A stretch of 64,000 bases of DNA from Paraplanobispora takensis. Its GTDB lineage: Bacteria > Actinomycetota > Actinomycetes > Streptosporangiales > Streptosporangiaceae. Positions within the stretch are counted from its first letter, which is position 1; each line of letters starts with the position of its first letter. This document shows, piece after piece, positions 26,318 through 36,054 of this stretch. Location of the stretch: assembly GCF_016863195.1 (NCBI RefSeq), contig NZ_BOOK01000031.1, positions 62,001 through 126,000 of the forward strand, written 5' to 3'. Below the pieces are notes generated by a model that was not told the DNA's origin, made no database searches, and was given only the letters and a program-made list of their open reading frames with translations. The translations under genes were made by a program, and so were the position numbers.

Positions 26318-27046
26318 ATGACGCGCGCTTCGCTGGACAAGCAACCGCACGAGGTCGCCTCGATGTTCGATCGCACGGCCCGGCGCTACGACCTGATGAA
26401 CGATCTGCTGTCCCTCGGGCAGGACCGTTTCTGGCGCAAGGCCACCGCGGACGCGATCGACGCCGGGCCCGGCGAACTCGTGCTCGACCTGGGCGCGGGC
26501 ACCGGCACCTCGACCGACGCCTTCACCACGCTCGGCGCCCGGGCGATCGCCTCCGACTTCTCCCTCGGCATGCTCCGCACCGGCGTCGAGAAGCGGGGCG
26601 GCTCGGGCATCTCCGGCGGCGGGGTGCGCGGGGTCAGTTTCATCGCGGGCGACGCCCTGAAGCTGCCGTTCGCCGACGAGTCCTTCGACGCGGTGACGAT
26701 CTCCTTCGCCATCCGCAACGTCAACGACACCGAGCAGGCGCTGCGCGAGATGCTCCGCGTGGCCAGGCCCGGCGCCCGCCTGGTGGTCTGCGAGTTCTCC
26801 CGCCCGACGAACGGCGCCTTCGAGCGGGTCTACACCGAGTACCTGATGAGGATGCTGCCGGTCGTGGCCGGGGCGGTCAGCTCCAACCCCGACTCCTACG
26901 AGTACCTCGCCGAGTCGATCAGGTCCTGGCCGGCCCAGGCCGAGTTCGCCCGCGTCATCCAGCGGGCCGGCTGGAAGAAGGTCGCCTGGCGCAACCTCTC
27001 ACTGGGCATCGTCGCCCTGCACCGCGCCTACAAGCCCGAGTCCTGA
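26318..27046 (+). CDS. menG: Demethylmenaquinone methyltransferase
   Basis: 242 residues. SAM-dependent C-methylation of demethylmenaquinone, the last ring step of menaquinone synthesis (UbiE/MenG family). Seen are [23 protein letters not shown] motif [14 protein letters not shown] and the conserved [10 protein letters not shown] and SYEYLAESI. The ATG at 26318 comes seven bases after a TAGTCT -10 box (26305-26310), so the message is probably leaderless; the frame is open upstream only as a shadow of the propeller gene. Its product feeds the MenJ-like reductase and the nuo complex encoded downstream. Confidence 0.95.
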   Translation: MTRASLDKQPHEVASMFDRTARRYDLMNDLLSLGQDRFWRKATADAIDAGPGELVLDLGAGTGTSTDAFTTLGARAIASDFSLGMLRTGVEKRGGSGISGGGVRGVSFIAGDALKLPFADESFDAVTISFAIRNVNDTEQALREMLRVARPGARLVVCEFSRPTNGAFERVYTEYLMRMLPVVAGAVSSNPDSYEYLAESIRSWPAQAEFARVIQRAGWKKVAWRNLSLGIVALHRAYKPES

Positions 27047-27101
27047 AGCCCTGATCCGGTTCCGACCCGGAGCGCCGTTGCCCCGGGTCCTTTCCGTACG
27101 G

Positions 27102-27614
27102 CTACCGCCGGAACTCGATGATGACGACGTGCCCCCATCGCGCGTGGGGGCGGACGGCCGCCCCGCCGGCGAAGCAGGCGGCCTCGATCTCGGGGATGTA
27201 GTCCTCGAAGAGTTCGAGGCTCATCCCCGACCTGCACCAGATGTACAGCTCCAGCCGCCCGTCCCCGTGCGGGACCGTCCCCATCACCAGGGGCAGCCAT
27301 CCCTCCGGGGTCCGCAGCGAGGTCTTCTGGCACAACCCCTGGAAGCGGTGCCTGGCGACCAGCCCGCGGAACTGGTCACCCACCGCCCGCCGGGCCGGCG
27401 GGCAACCGATCGCGGCGACCAGCGGCAGCAGATAGACCGGCAGCCACGCGGGCTGTTCGGCCAGCTCGGACATCACCGGGACGATCCCCGAGCCGACGGC
27501 GATCTCGACACGCCACCGGATGATCCATCCCAGCCGGGCCAGCGGCCCCCGGGCGCGGGGAATGCGAGGGTGGTTCCTGGGGTGCCCCGACCATCCGGGA
27601 GGGTCATCGCCCAT
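27102..27614 (-). CDS. Hypothetical protein, downstream partner in two-gene unit
   Basis: 170 residues, not recognised. It has a basic N-terminal region, a hydrophobic stretch (about 60-85: WLPVYLLPLVAAIGCPP), then a domain with LPLVMGTVPHGDGRLELYIWCRSGMSLELF and an aromatic end, HARWGHVVIIEFRR. ATG 27614 is chosen because GGGAGGG lies just upstream; the frame is open nearly 180 codons further but without coding character. It overlaps the preceding small gene by 11 bp, implying translational coupling. It sits in an accessory patch between menG and the XRE/DUF397 module. Confidence 0.55.
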   Translation of the reverse strand: MGDDPPGWSGHPRNHPRIPRARGPLARLGWIIRWRVEIAVGSGIVPVMSELAEQPAWLPVYLLPLVAAIGCPPARRAVGDQFRGLVARHRFQGLCQKTSLRTPEGWLPLVMGTVPHGDGRLELYIWCRSGMSLELFEDYIPEIEAACFAGGAAVRPHARWGHVVIIEFRR

Positions 27615-27846
27615 GGGTCCCTCCCGACCCCGCGGCGACGTTCTCCGCGCCGCCGTCCGGGTCCAGTCCGAGCCGGTCGAACCGGGGATCCCGGTACCGC
27701 CTGACGAAGAGACTCGCCTTGACGACCCGCCAGCCGTTGAGCTCGGCGAGCCTGTCGTTCTCGCTCCAGATTTTCCGCTCCGCCTTTTCGATAAGGCGGG
27801 TCCGTAACCCCTTGCGGGGTTGTCGTGACGGAGTAGCGTTGGACAT
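27604..27846 (-). CDS. Small basic hypothetical protein
   Basis: 80 residues, not recognised. It is basic at the N-terminus (SRQPRKGLRTRLIEKAERK) with the conserved-looking core NGWRVVKASLFVRRYRDPRFDRLGLDPDGG. The start at 27846 has GGAG eight bases upstream. It leads the two-gene minus-strand unit that diverges from the XRE regulator; the shared 338-bp region (27847-28184) holds the inverted repeat described separately, GGGATGA-type short repeats and no further gene. Possibly an accessory regulator pair; function unknown. Confidence 0.55.
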   Translation of the reverse strand: MSNATPSRQPRKGLRTRLIEKAERKIWSENDRLAELNGWRVVKASLFVRRYRDPRFDRLGLDPDGGAENVAAGSGGTHGR

Positions 27847-28132
27847 GTTCCACGGCTCCTGTTCCCGTCGCTGATGAGATGAGGGGGGCTGCGGGATTCC
27901 GGGCGGATGGGTCGCAGCCATCCGCCCGCTTGCGTGGGTGCTCGCTTCTCCGGCCGTGGAGCTACGGAGGATGCGCTGTCGGGATTGCCGGATTCACCTG
28001 GATGTTTTCCCCTCGTCGCCTGGTATGGCGGGATAAACTCAGCATGTGCCGCCGGGATGCCCCGTGCAATTCCCGCAGGGATGACGCGCGGGAGTCCTGG
28101 CGGGATGAAAACCGACCTTCCCGGTGAGGGTT

Positions 28133-28169
28133 GCAAACCTCTCAAAAGGGGCATACCTGCAAGGTTTGC
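28133..28169 (+). promoter_or_regulatory. Inverted repeat before the XRE regulator gene
   Basis: GCAAACCT (28133-28140) and AGGTTTGC (28162-28169) are perfect inverted repeats, 21 bp apart and ending 15 bp before the GTG of the XRE gene. A nested ACCTGCAAGGT overlaps the right arm. Such a site fits autoregulation by the XRE/DUF5753 protein. Confidence 0.5.
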
Positions 28170-28184
28170 GAAAGGAGAGCCTGG

Positions 28185-29051
28185 GTGACCGGAACCGGAA
28201 GCCCGACACTCCGCCGCCGCAGGCTCGCCGCAGAGCTGCGCCGGTTACGCGAGGCTGCGGGCCTCAACGGGGTCCAGGTCGCGAAGGAACTCCGCTGGTC
28301 CACCTCCAAGGTCTCCCGCCTGGAGAACGGTCAGGTCGTCCCCCAGGAGGGGGATGTGGAAAAGCTGCTCCGGTATTTCAACGCTGACGCTGAGACGAGC
28401 GGCTTGCTACTCGGTCTCACGCGGGACGCTCACCGCAGGGGATGGTGGGAGGCCTACGCCGAGGACCTGCCGGAGCAGGTGATCACCCTCGCGGGCATGG
28501 AGGATGAGGCTCAGGAGATCCGTTCTTGGTACGCCAATGTTGTGCCGGGAATGCTCCAAACACGTGGCTATGCTTCAGTGATCAACGGTCTCTATCAGTC
28601 GCTCCAAGCTCTGCCTCTTGGGAAGATCAAGCGCCGGACCCAGTTCCGCCTGCGGAGACAGGAGCGGCTCACCTCTGGAAGCGGGCTTACTTACTCTACA
28701 ATCCTTGATGAGGCGGTGCTCCGACGGCGCTATGGCAGCGAGGAGATCATGAAGGAGCAACTTCGCTGGTTGCTGGAGGTGTCAGAACTTCCCAACGTGA
28801 GTATCCGGGTCCTCCCTCTCGACGTCACTCACCCTGCTGACGGGAGCCACTTCCTCCTCATGCGGTTTCCGGAGGTCCCCGGACTTGGGACTCTCTACGA
28901 CGAGCTTCTCTACACAGAGGATTTTCCCATTTCCAACCTCACTGAGGATGAGAGTGCTGTTTACATGTATTCCGCACTCTACGAAAATCTTGAGAAGGCT
29001 GCTCTCGACTGGCGGCGATCCAAGCATCTGATCGCATCACTCGCTCGGTGA
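28185..29051 (+). CDS. XRE-family regulator with DUF5753 domain
   Basis: 288 residues. The N-terminal helix-turn-helix (about 10-65) contains LAAELRRLREAAGLNGVQVAKEL and WSTSKVSRLENGQ. The DUF5753 effector domain shows WYANVVPGMLQTRGYA, RRQERLT and a PNVSIRVLPLD strand. The GTG at 28185 follows AAGGAGA. This protein class is almost always paired with a DUF397 protein, as here, and resembles the BldB/WhiJ-type developmental modules of Streptomyces. It has lower GC and more A/T at third positions than the core genes, which suggests acquisition. Confidence 0.9.
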   Translation: MTGTGSPTLRRRRLAAELRRLREAAGLNGVQVAKELRWSTSKVSRLENGQVVPQEGDVEKLLRYFNADAETSGLLLGLTRDAHRRGWWEAYAEDLPEQVITLAGMEDEAQEIRSWYANVVPGMLQTRGYASVINGLYQSLQALPLGKIKRRTQFRLRRQERLTSGSGLTYSTILDEAVLRRRYGSEEIMKEQLRWLLEVSELPNVSIRVLPLDVTHPADGSHFLLMRFPEVPGLGTLYDELLYTEDFPISNLTEDESAVYMYSALYENLEKAALDWRRSKHLIASLAR

Positions 29052-29158
29052 GCGTGTTGCTTGTCTCGTGACCGCACTCGCGTAGCTTGGCATCCATGCG
29101 CTGGTGGCAGGTGCTATTTTGGCGCTTTCACATCTGTCACTTGCGACTCTGGAGCACC

Positions 29159-29371
29159 ATGGAGCTGTCTCTTCCCTGCGATCAGAACCTTCCGTGGCAG
29201 AAGAGCACTTTTTGTATGAGCGATGGAGAGTGCGTCGAAGTCGCTCCGCTCGCTGGAGGCGGTGTCGCGGTCCGTGACTCCAAGGACCCGGCTGGGCCGG
29301 TGTTGACCTTCACTCCTGGGGAGTGGCGTGCCTTCGTGGCGGGGGTCAGGAACGACGAGTTCGACATCTGA
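29159..29371 (+). CDS. DUF397 domain protein
   Basis: 70 residues. It carries the DUF397 signature: LPWQKSTFC, CVEVAPLAGGGVAVRDSKDP and PVLTFTPGEWRAFVAGVR. DUF397 proteins are small partners of XRE/DUF5753 regulators and may antagonise them. The ATG at 29159 is preferred, with GGAG upstream and the family's usual N-terminus; an upstream in-frame ATG would add 24 unrelated residues. It lies 107 bp after the regulator in the same direction. Confidence 0.88.
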   Translation: MELSLPCDQNLPWQKSTFCMSDGECVEVAPLAGGGVAVRDSKDPAGPVLTFTPGEWRAFVAGVRNDEFDI

Positions 29372-29467
29372 GACAACCTGATCTTGAACCTCCGTGAGCC
29401 CTTTGCTGGCTTACGGGGGTTTTCGCATGTCGGATCCGGGCAACGGGGGATAGATCGCCGATCCCGC

Positions 29468-29530
29468 CTGACATCTGGGGTGGGGAAGGCGTTAGACTGC
29501 CGCCCGACAAGTTTGTGAAGACCTTCACAA
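29468..29530 (+). promoter_or_regulatory. Promoter and perfect Rex operator before menJ-nuo
   Basis: The 18-bp TTGTGAAGACCTTCACAA (29513-29530) is a perfect Rex operator palindrome (TTGTGAA-N4-TTCACAA). It starts 14 bp after a -10-like TAGACT (29493-29498), which has CTGACA (29468-29473) 19 bp upstream. Bound Rex would sit over the transcription start, the normal place for a repressor. This ties the menaquinone reductase gene, and perhaps nuo behind it, to the NADH/NAD+ ratio. Confidence 0.85.
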
Positions 29531-29588
29531 AGGAACGAAAGGCCCCTTACCCCGAGGCCGTCGAAGCATGTAGGACAGGACGGGTCCC

Positions 29589-30866
29589 GTGACCGTGCCA
29601 GCCGCCCCACAGCGGAGTGTCGCTGAGGCTGACGCCGACGTCATCGTCGTCGGCGCCGGGCCCGCAGGGTCGACCACCGCTTTCCACCTCGCACAGGCCG
29701 GACTGAACGTCCTGCTGCTCGAGAAGACCACATTCCCCCGTGAGAAGGTGTGCGGCGACGGGCTGACGCCCCGAGCGGTCAAGCAGCTCATCGCGATGGG
29801 GATCGACATCAACGCCCCCGGATGGGTCAGGAACAAAGGCCTGCGCGTCGTCGGCGGGGGGCTGCGCTTCGAGCTGGACTGGCCGGAGCTGGCCAGCTAT
29901 CCGGACTTCGGGCTGGTGCGCACCCGGCAGGACTTCGACGAGATCCTGGCCGCCAACGCGGTGCGGGGCGGGGTGCGCCTGCTGCAGGGCGTCAACGTCA
30001 CCGCGCCGATCCTCGACGACCGCAGCGGCCACATCGTGGGTGTGACGGCCAAGAAGGACGGCGAGGAGGTCTCCTACCGCTCCCGTCTGGTGGTCGCCGC
30101 CGACGGCAACTCCACCCGGATCTCCCTGGCGATGGGGCTGCACAAGCGCGAGGACCGCCCGATGGGCGTGGCCGTACGCACCTATTTCACCAGCCCGCGT
30201 CACGACGACGACTATCTGGAGACGTGGCTGGAGCTGTGGGACGGCGACCAGCTGATGCCCGGCTACGGCTGGATCTTCGGCGTCGGCGACGGCACCTCCA
30301 ACGTGGGCCTGGGGCTGCTGAACACCAGCGAGTCCTTCAAGGGCATGGACTATCGTGACCTGCTCAAACGTTGGGTCAAGAACATGCCCTCCGAGTGGGG
30401 TTACACCGAAGAGAACATGACGACCCCGATCAGGGGCGCCGCGCTGCCCATGGCCTTCAACCGGCAGCCGCACTACACGCGGGGCCTGGTGCTGGTCGGC
30501 GACGCGGGCGGGATGATCAACCCGTTCAACGGCGAGGGCATCGCGTACGCGATGGAGACCGGCCGGATCGCGGCCGAGACCATCGTCCAGGCTCTGGGCC
30601 GGACCACCCCCGCGCAGCGTGAGCGCGTGCTGCGCGCTTATCCCCAGATCCTCAAGGACGCCTATGGTGGGTACTTCACTCTGGGGCGCGGTTTCGTGGA
30701 ACTCATCGGCCGCCGTGGCGTGATGAACTTCGCCACCCGCCACGCGCTGCACCATCCCGGGCTGATGCGCTTCGCGCTCAAGCTGCTTGCTAATCTCACC
30801 GACCGGCGAGGCGACGCATCCGACAGGATCATCAACGCTCTGTCGAAGGTCGCGCCACCGGCATGA
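29589..30866 (+). CDS. menJ: Geranylgeranyl-reductase-family enzyme, MenJ-like
   Basis: 425 residues. FAD enzyme of the geranylgeranyl reductase family; the M. tuberculosis member MenJ saturates one isoprene unit of menaquinone. Visible are the dinucleotide motif VVGAGPAGSTTAFHL, FPREKVCGDGLTPRAV, the second FAD motif LVLVGDAGGMINPFNGEGIAYA and a C-terminal hydrophobic region. The start is GTG 29589; CCCGT precedes it and no strong ribosome site is seen. It stands just before nuoA-N under a perfect Rex operator, so quinone tailoring and complex I are probably co-controlled. Confidence 0.85.
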   Translation: MTVPAAPQRSVAEADADVIVVGAGPAGSTTAFHLAQAGLNVLLLEKTTFPREKVCGDGLTPRAVKQLIAMGIDINAPGWVRNKGLRVVGGGLRFELDWPELASYPDFGLVRTRQDFDEILAANAVRGGVRLLQGVNVTAPILDDRSGHIVGVTAKKDGEEVSYRSRLVVAADGNSTRISLAMGLHKREDRPMGVAVRTYFTSPRHDDDYLETWLELWDGDQLMPGYGWIFGVGDGTSNVGLGLLNTSESFKGMDYRDLLKRWVKNMPSEWGYTEENMTTPIRGAALPMAFNRQPHYTRGLVLVGDAGGMINPFNGEGIAYAMETGRIAAETIVQALGRTTPAQRERVLRAYPQILKDAYGGYFTLGRGFVELIGRRGVMNFATRHALHHPGLMRFALKLLANLTDRRGDASDRIINALSKVAPPA

Positions 30867-30915
30867 CCTCACAAAACACGCGGAACCCGGAGCGAGCCGA
30901 GATGATCGCCCTGCC

Positions 30916-30927
30916 TAGACTTGTGAA
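30916..30927 (+). promoter_or_regulatory. Possible nuo promoter with Rex half-site
   Basis: A TAGACT box (30916-30921), the same -10-like sequence as before menJ, runs straight into TTGTGAA (30921-30927), a left half of the Rex operator. The expected right half is poor (3 of 7). It could be a second, weak Rex-dependent promoter for nuoA-N inside the 121-bp gap, or chance. Confidence 0.3.
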
Positions 30928-30987
30928 ACACACCACTGTGACGAACTACGCGCCGGCGCGCGTGGAGATGGGAGAGGAGGCGTAGCG

Positions 30988-31347
30988 ATGGAGCTGTACG
31001 CACCCATTCTGGTGCTCGCCGTACTCGCGGCGGGCTTCGCGGTCTTCTCGGTGACGATCGCGCCCTTCACCGGACCCAAGCGCTGGAACCGCGCGAAGCT
31101 CGACGCTTACGAATGCGGTATCGAACCCACCCCCCAGCCGGTCGGCGGCGGTCGCTTCCCGCTGAAGTACATGATCACCGCGATGCTCTTCATCGTGTTC
31201 GACATCGAGATCATCTTCCTCTACCCGTGGGCGGTCGCCTTCGACCAGCTCGGGCTGTTCGGGCTGGTCGAGATGGTGCTGTTCATCGTCACCGTGCTCG
31301 TCGCCTACGCGTACGTGTGGCGCCGCAAGGGTCTGGACTGGGATTAG
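30988..31347 (+). CDS. nuoA: NADH-quinone oxidoreductase subunit A
   Basis: 119 residues, three membrane segments. Membrane-arm subunit of complex I. The conserved loop YECGIEP, with the switching Cys, and the acidic [15 protein letters not shown] segment are present. A GGAGG ribosome site lies before the ATG. First of 14 tightly spaced nuo genes that transfer electrons from NADH to menaquinone and pump protons. Four bases separate it from nuoB. Confidence 0.97.
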   Translation: MELYAPILVLAVLAAGFAVFSVTIAPFTGPKRWNRAKLDAYECGIEPTPQPVGGGRFPLKYMITAMLFIVFDIEIIFLYPWAVAFDQLGLFGLVEMVLFIVTVLVAYAYVWRRKGLDWD

Positions 31348-31351
31348 GACT

Positions 31352-31903
31352 ATGGGACTTGAAGAGAAACTCCCGAGCGGTTTCCTGCTGAGCACGGTCG
31401 AGCAGGTCGCCGGCTGGGCACGTAAGAACTCGGTCTGGCCGGCGACCTTCGGCCTGGCCTGTTGCGCCATCGAGCTGATGTCCACCGGCGGTCCCAAGCA
31501 CGACCTGGCGCGCTTCGGCATGGAGCGCGCTTCGGCGTCTCCGCGGCAGGCCGACCTGATGATCGTCGCGGGGCGGCTGTCCCAGAAGATGGCCCCCGTC
31601 CTGCGGCAGATCTACGACCAGATGGCCGAGCCCAAGTGGGTCATCGCCATGGGAGTGTGCGCCTCCAGCGGGGGCATGTTCAACAACTACGCGATCGTGC
31701 AGGGCGTGGACCACGTGGTCCCGGTCGACATCTACCTGCCGGGCTGCCCGCCGCGGCCCGAGATGCTCATCGACTCGATCGTCAAGCTGCACGACAAGAT
31801 CCAGAACATGAAGTTCGGCGCGCACCGCGCCAAGCAGATCGACGAGCTCGAACTGCAGGCGCTCCGGACGCTGCCGCTGATCGACCAGGGAAACGCCAAG
31901 TGA
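31352..31903 (+). CDS. nuoB: NADH-quinone oxidoreductase subunit B
   Basis: 183 residues. Carries the terminal [4Fe-4S] cluster N2 that reduces the quinone. The ligands are visible: adjacent cysteines in [13 protein letters not shown], one in [10 protein letters not shown] and one in [11 protein letters not shown]. The amphipathic helix around residue 60-80 contacts the quinone. The N-terminus is short, as in other actinobacteria. Confidence 0.97.
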   Translation: MGLEEKLPSGFLLSTVEQVAGWARKNSVWPATFGLACCAIELMSTGGPKHDLARFGMERASASPRQADLMIVAGRLSQKMAPVLRQIYDQMAEPKWVIAMGVCASSGGMFNNYAIVQGVDHVVPVDIYLPGCPPRPEMLIDSIVKLHDKIQNMKFGAHRAKQIDELELQALRTLPLIDQGNAK

Positions 31904-31919
31904 GCCGGAGCGACCGATA

Positions 31920-32597
31920 ATGAGCACGGACAACCTTCCCGGGGTGCCGGAGGAGCCGATCGCGCGCCTGGGCATGTTCGGCGCCCAGGACTCCGGTGAC
32001 ACCTCCGGTTACGGCGGTCTGGTCGTACGGCGCGCGCCGCGGCTGTCGACCCCCCGTCCCTACGGCGGCTACTTCGACACCGTCGCCGACGAGCTGGAGC
32101 GCGCGCTCGGCGGCGACCTGGCCGACGCGGTCGAGCGCGTGGTCGTGGACCGCGGCGAACTGACCTTCCACGTCAAGCGCGAGCGCCTGCTGGAGGTTCT
32201 GCGCCACCTGCGGGACGACCCGGCGCTGCGTTTCGAGCTCTCGCTGGGCGTCTCCGGCGTGCACTACCCGCACCTGGAAGGTGAGGAACTGCACGCGGTG
32301 TACCACCTGTGCTCGATCACCCACAACCGGCGGCTGCGCGTGGAGGCGGCCTGCCCCGACACCGACCGGCACATCCCGTCCAGCGTGTCGATCTACCCGA
32401 CGCACGACTGGCACGAGCGTGAGACCTGGGACTTCTTCGGGATCGTCTTCGACGGCCACCCGGCGCTGACCCGGATCATGATGCCGGACGACTGGGACGG
32501 GCACCCCCAGCGCAAGGACTACCCGCTCGGCGGCATCCCGGTGGACTACCGCGGCGCCGAGATCCCCCCGCCGGACCAGAGGAGGTCGTACAAGTGA
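31920..32597 (+). CDS. nuoC: NADH-quinone oxidoreductase subunit C
   Basis: 225 residues, a peripheral-arm subunit without cofactor. The complex I 30-kDa signature is seen as [21 protein letters not shown] followed by DYPLGG. The N-terminal about 75 residues are an actinobacterial extension ([14 protein letters not shown]). It overlaps nuoD by 4 bp (GTGA). Confidence 0.96.
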   Translation: MSTDNLPGVPEEPIARLGMFGAQDSGDTSGYGGLVVRRAPRLSTPRPYGGYFDTVADELERALGGDLADAVERVVVDRGELTFHVKRERLLEVLRHLRDDPALRFELSLGVSGVHYPHLEGEELHAVYHLCSITHNRRLRVEAACPDTDRHIPSSVSIYPTHDWHERETWDFFGIVFDGHPALTRIMMPDDWDGHPQRKDYPLGGIPVDYRGAEIPPPDQRRSYK

Positions 32598-33919
32598 GTG
32601 CTCCTTACGAGGAGGCCACGGAGGGCAAGGTCTACACGGTCTCCGGCAACGACTGGACCGAGCTGGTCGCCACGCTCAGCGGTCAGCAGGACGAGCAGCT
32701 CGTCGTCAACATGGGCCCGCAGCACCCGTCCACGCACGGCGTGCTCCGCCTGATCCTCAACCTGGACGGCGAGACGGTCACCGAGGCCCGCACGGTCATC
32801 GGCTACCTGCACACCGGCATCGAGAAGACCTGCGAGTACCGCACGTGGACCCAGGGGACCACCCTGGTCACCCGGATGGACTACCTCTCGCCGATCTTCA
32901 ACGAGACCGCCTACTGCATGGCCGTGGAGAAGCTGCTGGGCATCACCGAGCAGATCCCCGAGCGGGCCCAGGCGATCCGCGTGCTGACGATGGAGCTCAC
33001 CCGCATCTCCTCGCACATGGTGGCCATCGGCACCTTCGGCATGGAGCTGGGCGCGACCACGCCGTTCCTCTTCGGGTCCCGCGAGCGCGAGATGGTGCTC
33101 GACGTGATGGAGTACATCACCGGCCTGCGGATGAACATGGCCTACGTCCGGCCCGGCGGCGTCTCCGTCGACCTGCCGGCCGGCGCCGTGGACAAGGTCG
33201 GCGAGCTGCTGAAGGTCATGCCGAAGCGCATCAAGGACATGCGCAAGCTGCTCGACGCCAACCCGGTCTACCTGGCCCGCACCAAGGACGTCGCCTACCT
33301 CGACCTGACCGGCTGCATGGCGCTGGGCATCACCGGCCCGATGCTGCGGGCCGCCGGCCTGCCGTGGGACCTGCGCAAGTCGCAGCCGTACTGCGGCTAC
33401 GAGACCTACGACTTCGACGTCCCGACCGAGAAGACCGGCGACGTCTACGGCCGCTACCTGGTCCGGGTCGCCGAGATGGAGGAGTCGCTCAAGATCGTCG
33501 AGCAGGCTCTGGACCGGCTGGCCGGCCCGCTCAAGGGCGGGCGCGTGATGGTGGACGACAAGAAGATCGGCTGGCCCGCGCAGCTCGCGCTCGGCCCCGA
33601 CGGCCTGGGCAACTCGCCCGACCACATCGCCCACATCATGGGCGGCTCGATGGAAGCGCTGATCCACCACTTCAAGCTGGTGACCGAGGGCTTCCGGGTC
33701 CCGGCCGGTCAGGCGTACGCGAGCGTGGAGGGGCCGCGCGGCGAGCTCGGCGCCCACGTGGTCAGCGACGGCGGCACCAAGCCGTACCGGGTGCACTTCC
33801 GTGACCCGTCGTTCACGAACCTGCAGGCGGTGCCGGCGACGTGCGAGGGCGGCATGGTCGCCGACGTCATCTCGGCCGTGGCCTCGATCGACCCGGTCAT
33901 GGGAGGTGTGGACCGATGA
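32594..33919 (+). CDS. nuoD: NADH-quinone oxidoreductase subunit D
   Basis: 441 residues. 49-kDa subunit forming the quinone pocket with NuoB. Visible are [14 protein letters not shown] with the quinone-facing His, [16 protein letters not shown] and the C-terminal DPVMGGVDR. It starts at GTG overlapping the nuoC stop, and ends in ATGA shared with the nuoE start. Confidence 0.97.
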   Translation: MSAPYEEATEGKVYTVSGNDWTELVATLSGQQDEQLVVNMGPQHPSTHGVLRLILNLDGETVTEARTVIGYLHTGIEKTCEYRTWTQGTTLVTRMDYLSPIFNETAYCMAVEKLLGITEQIPERAQAIRVLTMELTRISSHMVAIGTFGMELGATTPFLFGSREREMVLDVMEYITGLRMNMAYVRPGGVSVDLPAGAVDKVGELLKVMPKRIKDMRKLLDANPVYLARTKDVAYLDLTGCMALGITGPMLRAAGLPWDLRKSQPYCGYETYDFDVPTEKTGDVYGRYLVRVAEMEESLKIVEQALDRLAGPLKGGRVMVDDKKIGWPAQLALGPDGLGNSPDHIAHIMGGSMEALIHHFKLVTEGFRVPAGQAYASVEGPRGELGAHVVSDGGTKPYRVHFRDPSFTNLQAVPATCEGGMVADVISAVASIDPVMGGVDR

Positions 33920-34710
33920 GTGGACCGATGAGCGGTTCGCAGAATGAGAGCCCCGCGGACTACGCGAGCCCCAAGGGCAGCACGACCCTGAACCCCTCCG
34001 AGGAGGGGGTCGCGGTCGTGAGCCCGGGTGAGGAGGGGCGTGTGACCGCGCGCGGGAGTTACTCGCCGGAGGTCCGCGAGCGGCTGGAGCGGGACGCCAA
34101 GGAGATCATCTCCCGCTACCCGAAGACGCGCTCGGCGCTGCTGCCGCTGCTGCACCTGGTGCAGTCGGAGGACGGCTACGTCTCGGACGCGGGCCAGGAG
34201 TTCTGCGCCGAGATGCTGGGCCTGACCAAGGCCGAGGTCGTGGGCGTGGCCACCTTCTACACGATGTACAAGCGCCGCCCGATGGGCGACTATCACGTCG
34301 GCGTGTGCGTCAACACGCTGTGCGCGGTCATGGGCGGCGACCAGATCTGGGACGAGCTCTCCGAGCACGTGGGCGTCGGTCACGATGAGACCAGCCCGGA
34401 CGGCAGGGTCTCGCTGGAGCGGCTGGAGTGCAACGCCGCCTGCGACTTCGCCCCCGTGATGATGGTCAACTGGGAGTTCTTCGACAACCAGACCCCCGCC
34501 TCGGCCAAGCAGCTCGTCGACGACCTGCGCGACGGCAAGAACGTCTCGCCGACCCGCGGGCCGAAGAAGCTGTGCACCTTCAAGGAGGCCTCGCGCGTGC
34601 TCGCGGGCCTGCCCGACGACCTGGCCGGCGACGGCCCGTCCGCCGCGGGCGCCTCGCTGGAGGGCCTGAAGGTCGCCAAGGCCAACGGATGGAAGGCCCC
34701 TGAGGCATGA
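33916..34710 (+). CDS. nuoE: NADH-quinone oxidoreductase subunit E
   Basis: 264 residues. Thioredoxin-like subunit with a [2Fe-2S] cluster (N1a): ligands in [11 protein letters not shown] and [11 protein letters not shown]. The N-terminal about 45 residues are a poorly conserved Ser/Gly/Glu-rich extension, and the C-terminus adds an Ala/Gly tail. The ATG at 33916 overlaps the nuoD stop with GGGAGGTG upstream; a second ATG four codons later is possible. Confidence 0.96.
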   Translation: MSGPMSGSQNESPADYASPKGSTTLNPSEEGVAVVSPGEEGRVTARGSYSPEVRERLERDAKEIISRYPKTRSALLPLLHLVQSEDGYVSDAGQEFCAEMLGLTKAEVVGVATFYTMYKRRPMGDYHVGVCVNTLCAVMGGDQIWDELSEHVGVGHDETSPDGRVSLERLECNAACDFAPVMMVNWEFFDNQTPASAKQLVDDLRDGKNVSPTRGPKKLCTFKEASRVLAGLPDDLAGDGPSAAGASLEGLKVAKANGWKAPEA

Positions 34711-35996
34711 CGACTCTCACTCCGGTCCTCACCGCGAACTGGGACCGGCCCGACTCCTTCACCCTGAACGGCTACGGGGAGTACAAGGCCGCCAAGAAGG
34801 CGCTGGGCATGGACCCCGACGCCGTCATCCAGGCGGTCAAGGACTCCGGTCTGCGCGGCCGCGGCGGCGCGGGCTTCCCCACCGGCATGAAGTGGGGCTT
34901 CATCCCCCAGGGTGACGGCAAGCCGCACTATCTGGTGGTCAACGCCGACGAGTCCGAGCCCGGCACGTGCAAGGACATCCCGCTGATGATGGCCAACCCG
35001 CACTCGCTGGTGGAGGGCGTGATCATCACGTCCTACGCCATCCGGGCGAACCAGGCCTTCATCTACGTGCGCGGCGAGGTCCTGCACGTCATCCGCCGCC
35101 TGCACGCGGCGGTCCGCGAGGCGTACGAGGCCGGCCTGCTCGGCAAGGACATCTTCGGCTCCGGCTACGACCTCGACCTGGTCGTGCACTCCGGCGCCGG
35201 CGCCTACATCTGCGGCGAGGAGACGGCCCTGCTCGACTCGCTGGAGGGCTATCGCGGGCAGCCTCGTCTCAAGCCTCCGTTCCCGGCGGTGGCTGGCCTG
35301 TACGCCTGCCCGACTGTGATCAACAACGTCGAGTCGGTCGCGAGTGTTCCCTCGATCATCACCAACGGCGCCGACTGGTTCGCGGGCATGGGCACGGAGA
35401 AGTCGACCGGCTTCGGCATCTTCTCGCTGTCCGGCCACGTCACCCGGCCCGGCCAGTACGAGGCGCCGCTCGGCATCACGCTGCGCGAGCTCCTCGACAT
35501 GGCGGGCGGCATCCGCGCCGGCCACCGGCTGAAGTTCTGGACGCCCGGCGGATCGAGCACGCCGATCTTCACCGACGAGCACCTCGACGTGCCGCTCGAC
35601 TTCGAGTCGGTCGGCGCCAAGGGGTCCATGCTCGGCACCCGCGCCCTGCAGATCTTCGACGAGACCACCTGCGTGGTGCGCGCGGTGATGCGGTGGACCG
35701 AGTTCTACGCGCACGAGTCCTGCGGGAAGTGCACCCCCTGCCGGGAGGGCACCTACTGGCTCAAGCAGGTGCTCATCAGGCTGGAGAAGGGTCAGGGCAC
35801 CGAGGAGGACCTGACCACCATCACCGACATCGCCGACAACATCCTGGGCCGCTCCTTCTGCGCCCTGGGCGACGGCGCCACCAGCCCCATCCACTCCTCG
35901 GTGAAGTACTTCCGCGAGGAGTACCTCAAGCACTTCGAGATCGGCGGTTGCCCGTTCGACCACGCTCCGTCCACGGCCTGGGGGGACGCGAAGTGA
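34707..35996 (+). CDS. nuoF: NADH-quinone oxidoreductase subunit F
   Basis: 429 residues. Binds NADH and FMN and carries cluster N3. FMN/NADH motifs are [16 protein letters not shown] and [11 protein letters not shown]; the [4Fe-4S] ligands are in [14 protein letters not shown] and the later FCALGDGA. The start overlaps the nuoE stop (ATGA). A 58-bp gap separates it from nuoG. Confidence 0.97.
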   Translation: MTTLTPVLTANWDRPDSFTLNGYGEYKAAKKALGMDPDAVIQAVKDSGLRGRGGAGFPTGMKWGFIPQGDGKPHYLVVNADESEPGTCKDIPLMMANPHSLVEGVIITSYAIRANQAFIYVRGEVLHVIRRLHAAVREAYEAGLLGKDIFGSGYDLDLVVHSGAGAYICGEETALLDSLEGYRGQPRLKPPFPAVAGLYACPTVINNVESVASVPSIITNGADWFAGMGTEKSTGFGIFSLSGHVTRPGQYEAPLGITLRELLDMAGGIRAGHRLKFWTPGGSSTPIFTDEHLDVPLDFESVGAKGSMLGTRALQIFDETTCVVRAVMRWTEFYAHESCGKCTPCREGTYWLKQVLIRLEKGQGTEEDLTTITDIADNILGRSFCALGDGATSPIHSSVKYFREEYLKHFEIGGCPFDHAPSTAWGDAK

Positions 35997-36054
35997 TCAG
36001 GGGAGCCAGCAAGCACATCACCGCTTCGGTCATGGGGCCGACGGAGGAGGCGCC

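Noticed and set aside
27615-28154. N-terminal extension of the 27102-27614 gene
   Set aside because: The extended frame crosses the small upstream gene and the operator region, is Pro/Arg/Ser-rich, and lacks a ribosome site, whereas GGGAGGG stands before the ATG at 27614.
30921-30938. Second full Rex operator upstream of nuoA
   Set aside because: Only the left half TTGTGAA is good; the right half matches 3 of 7 bases, so it is listed only as a weak half-site.
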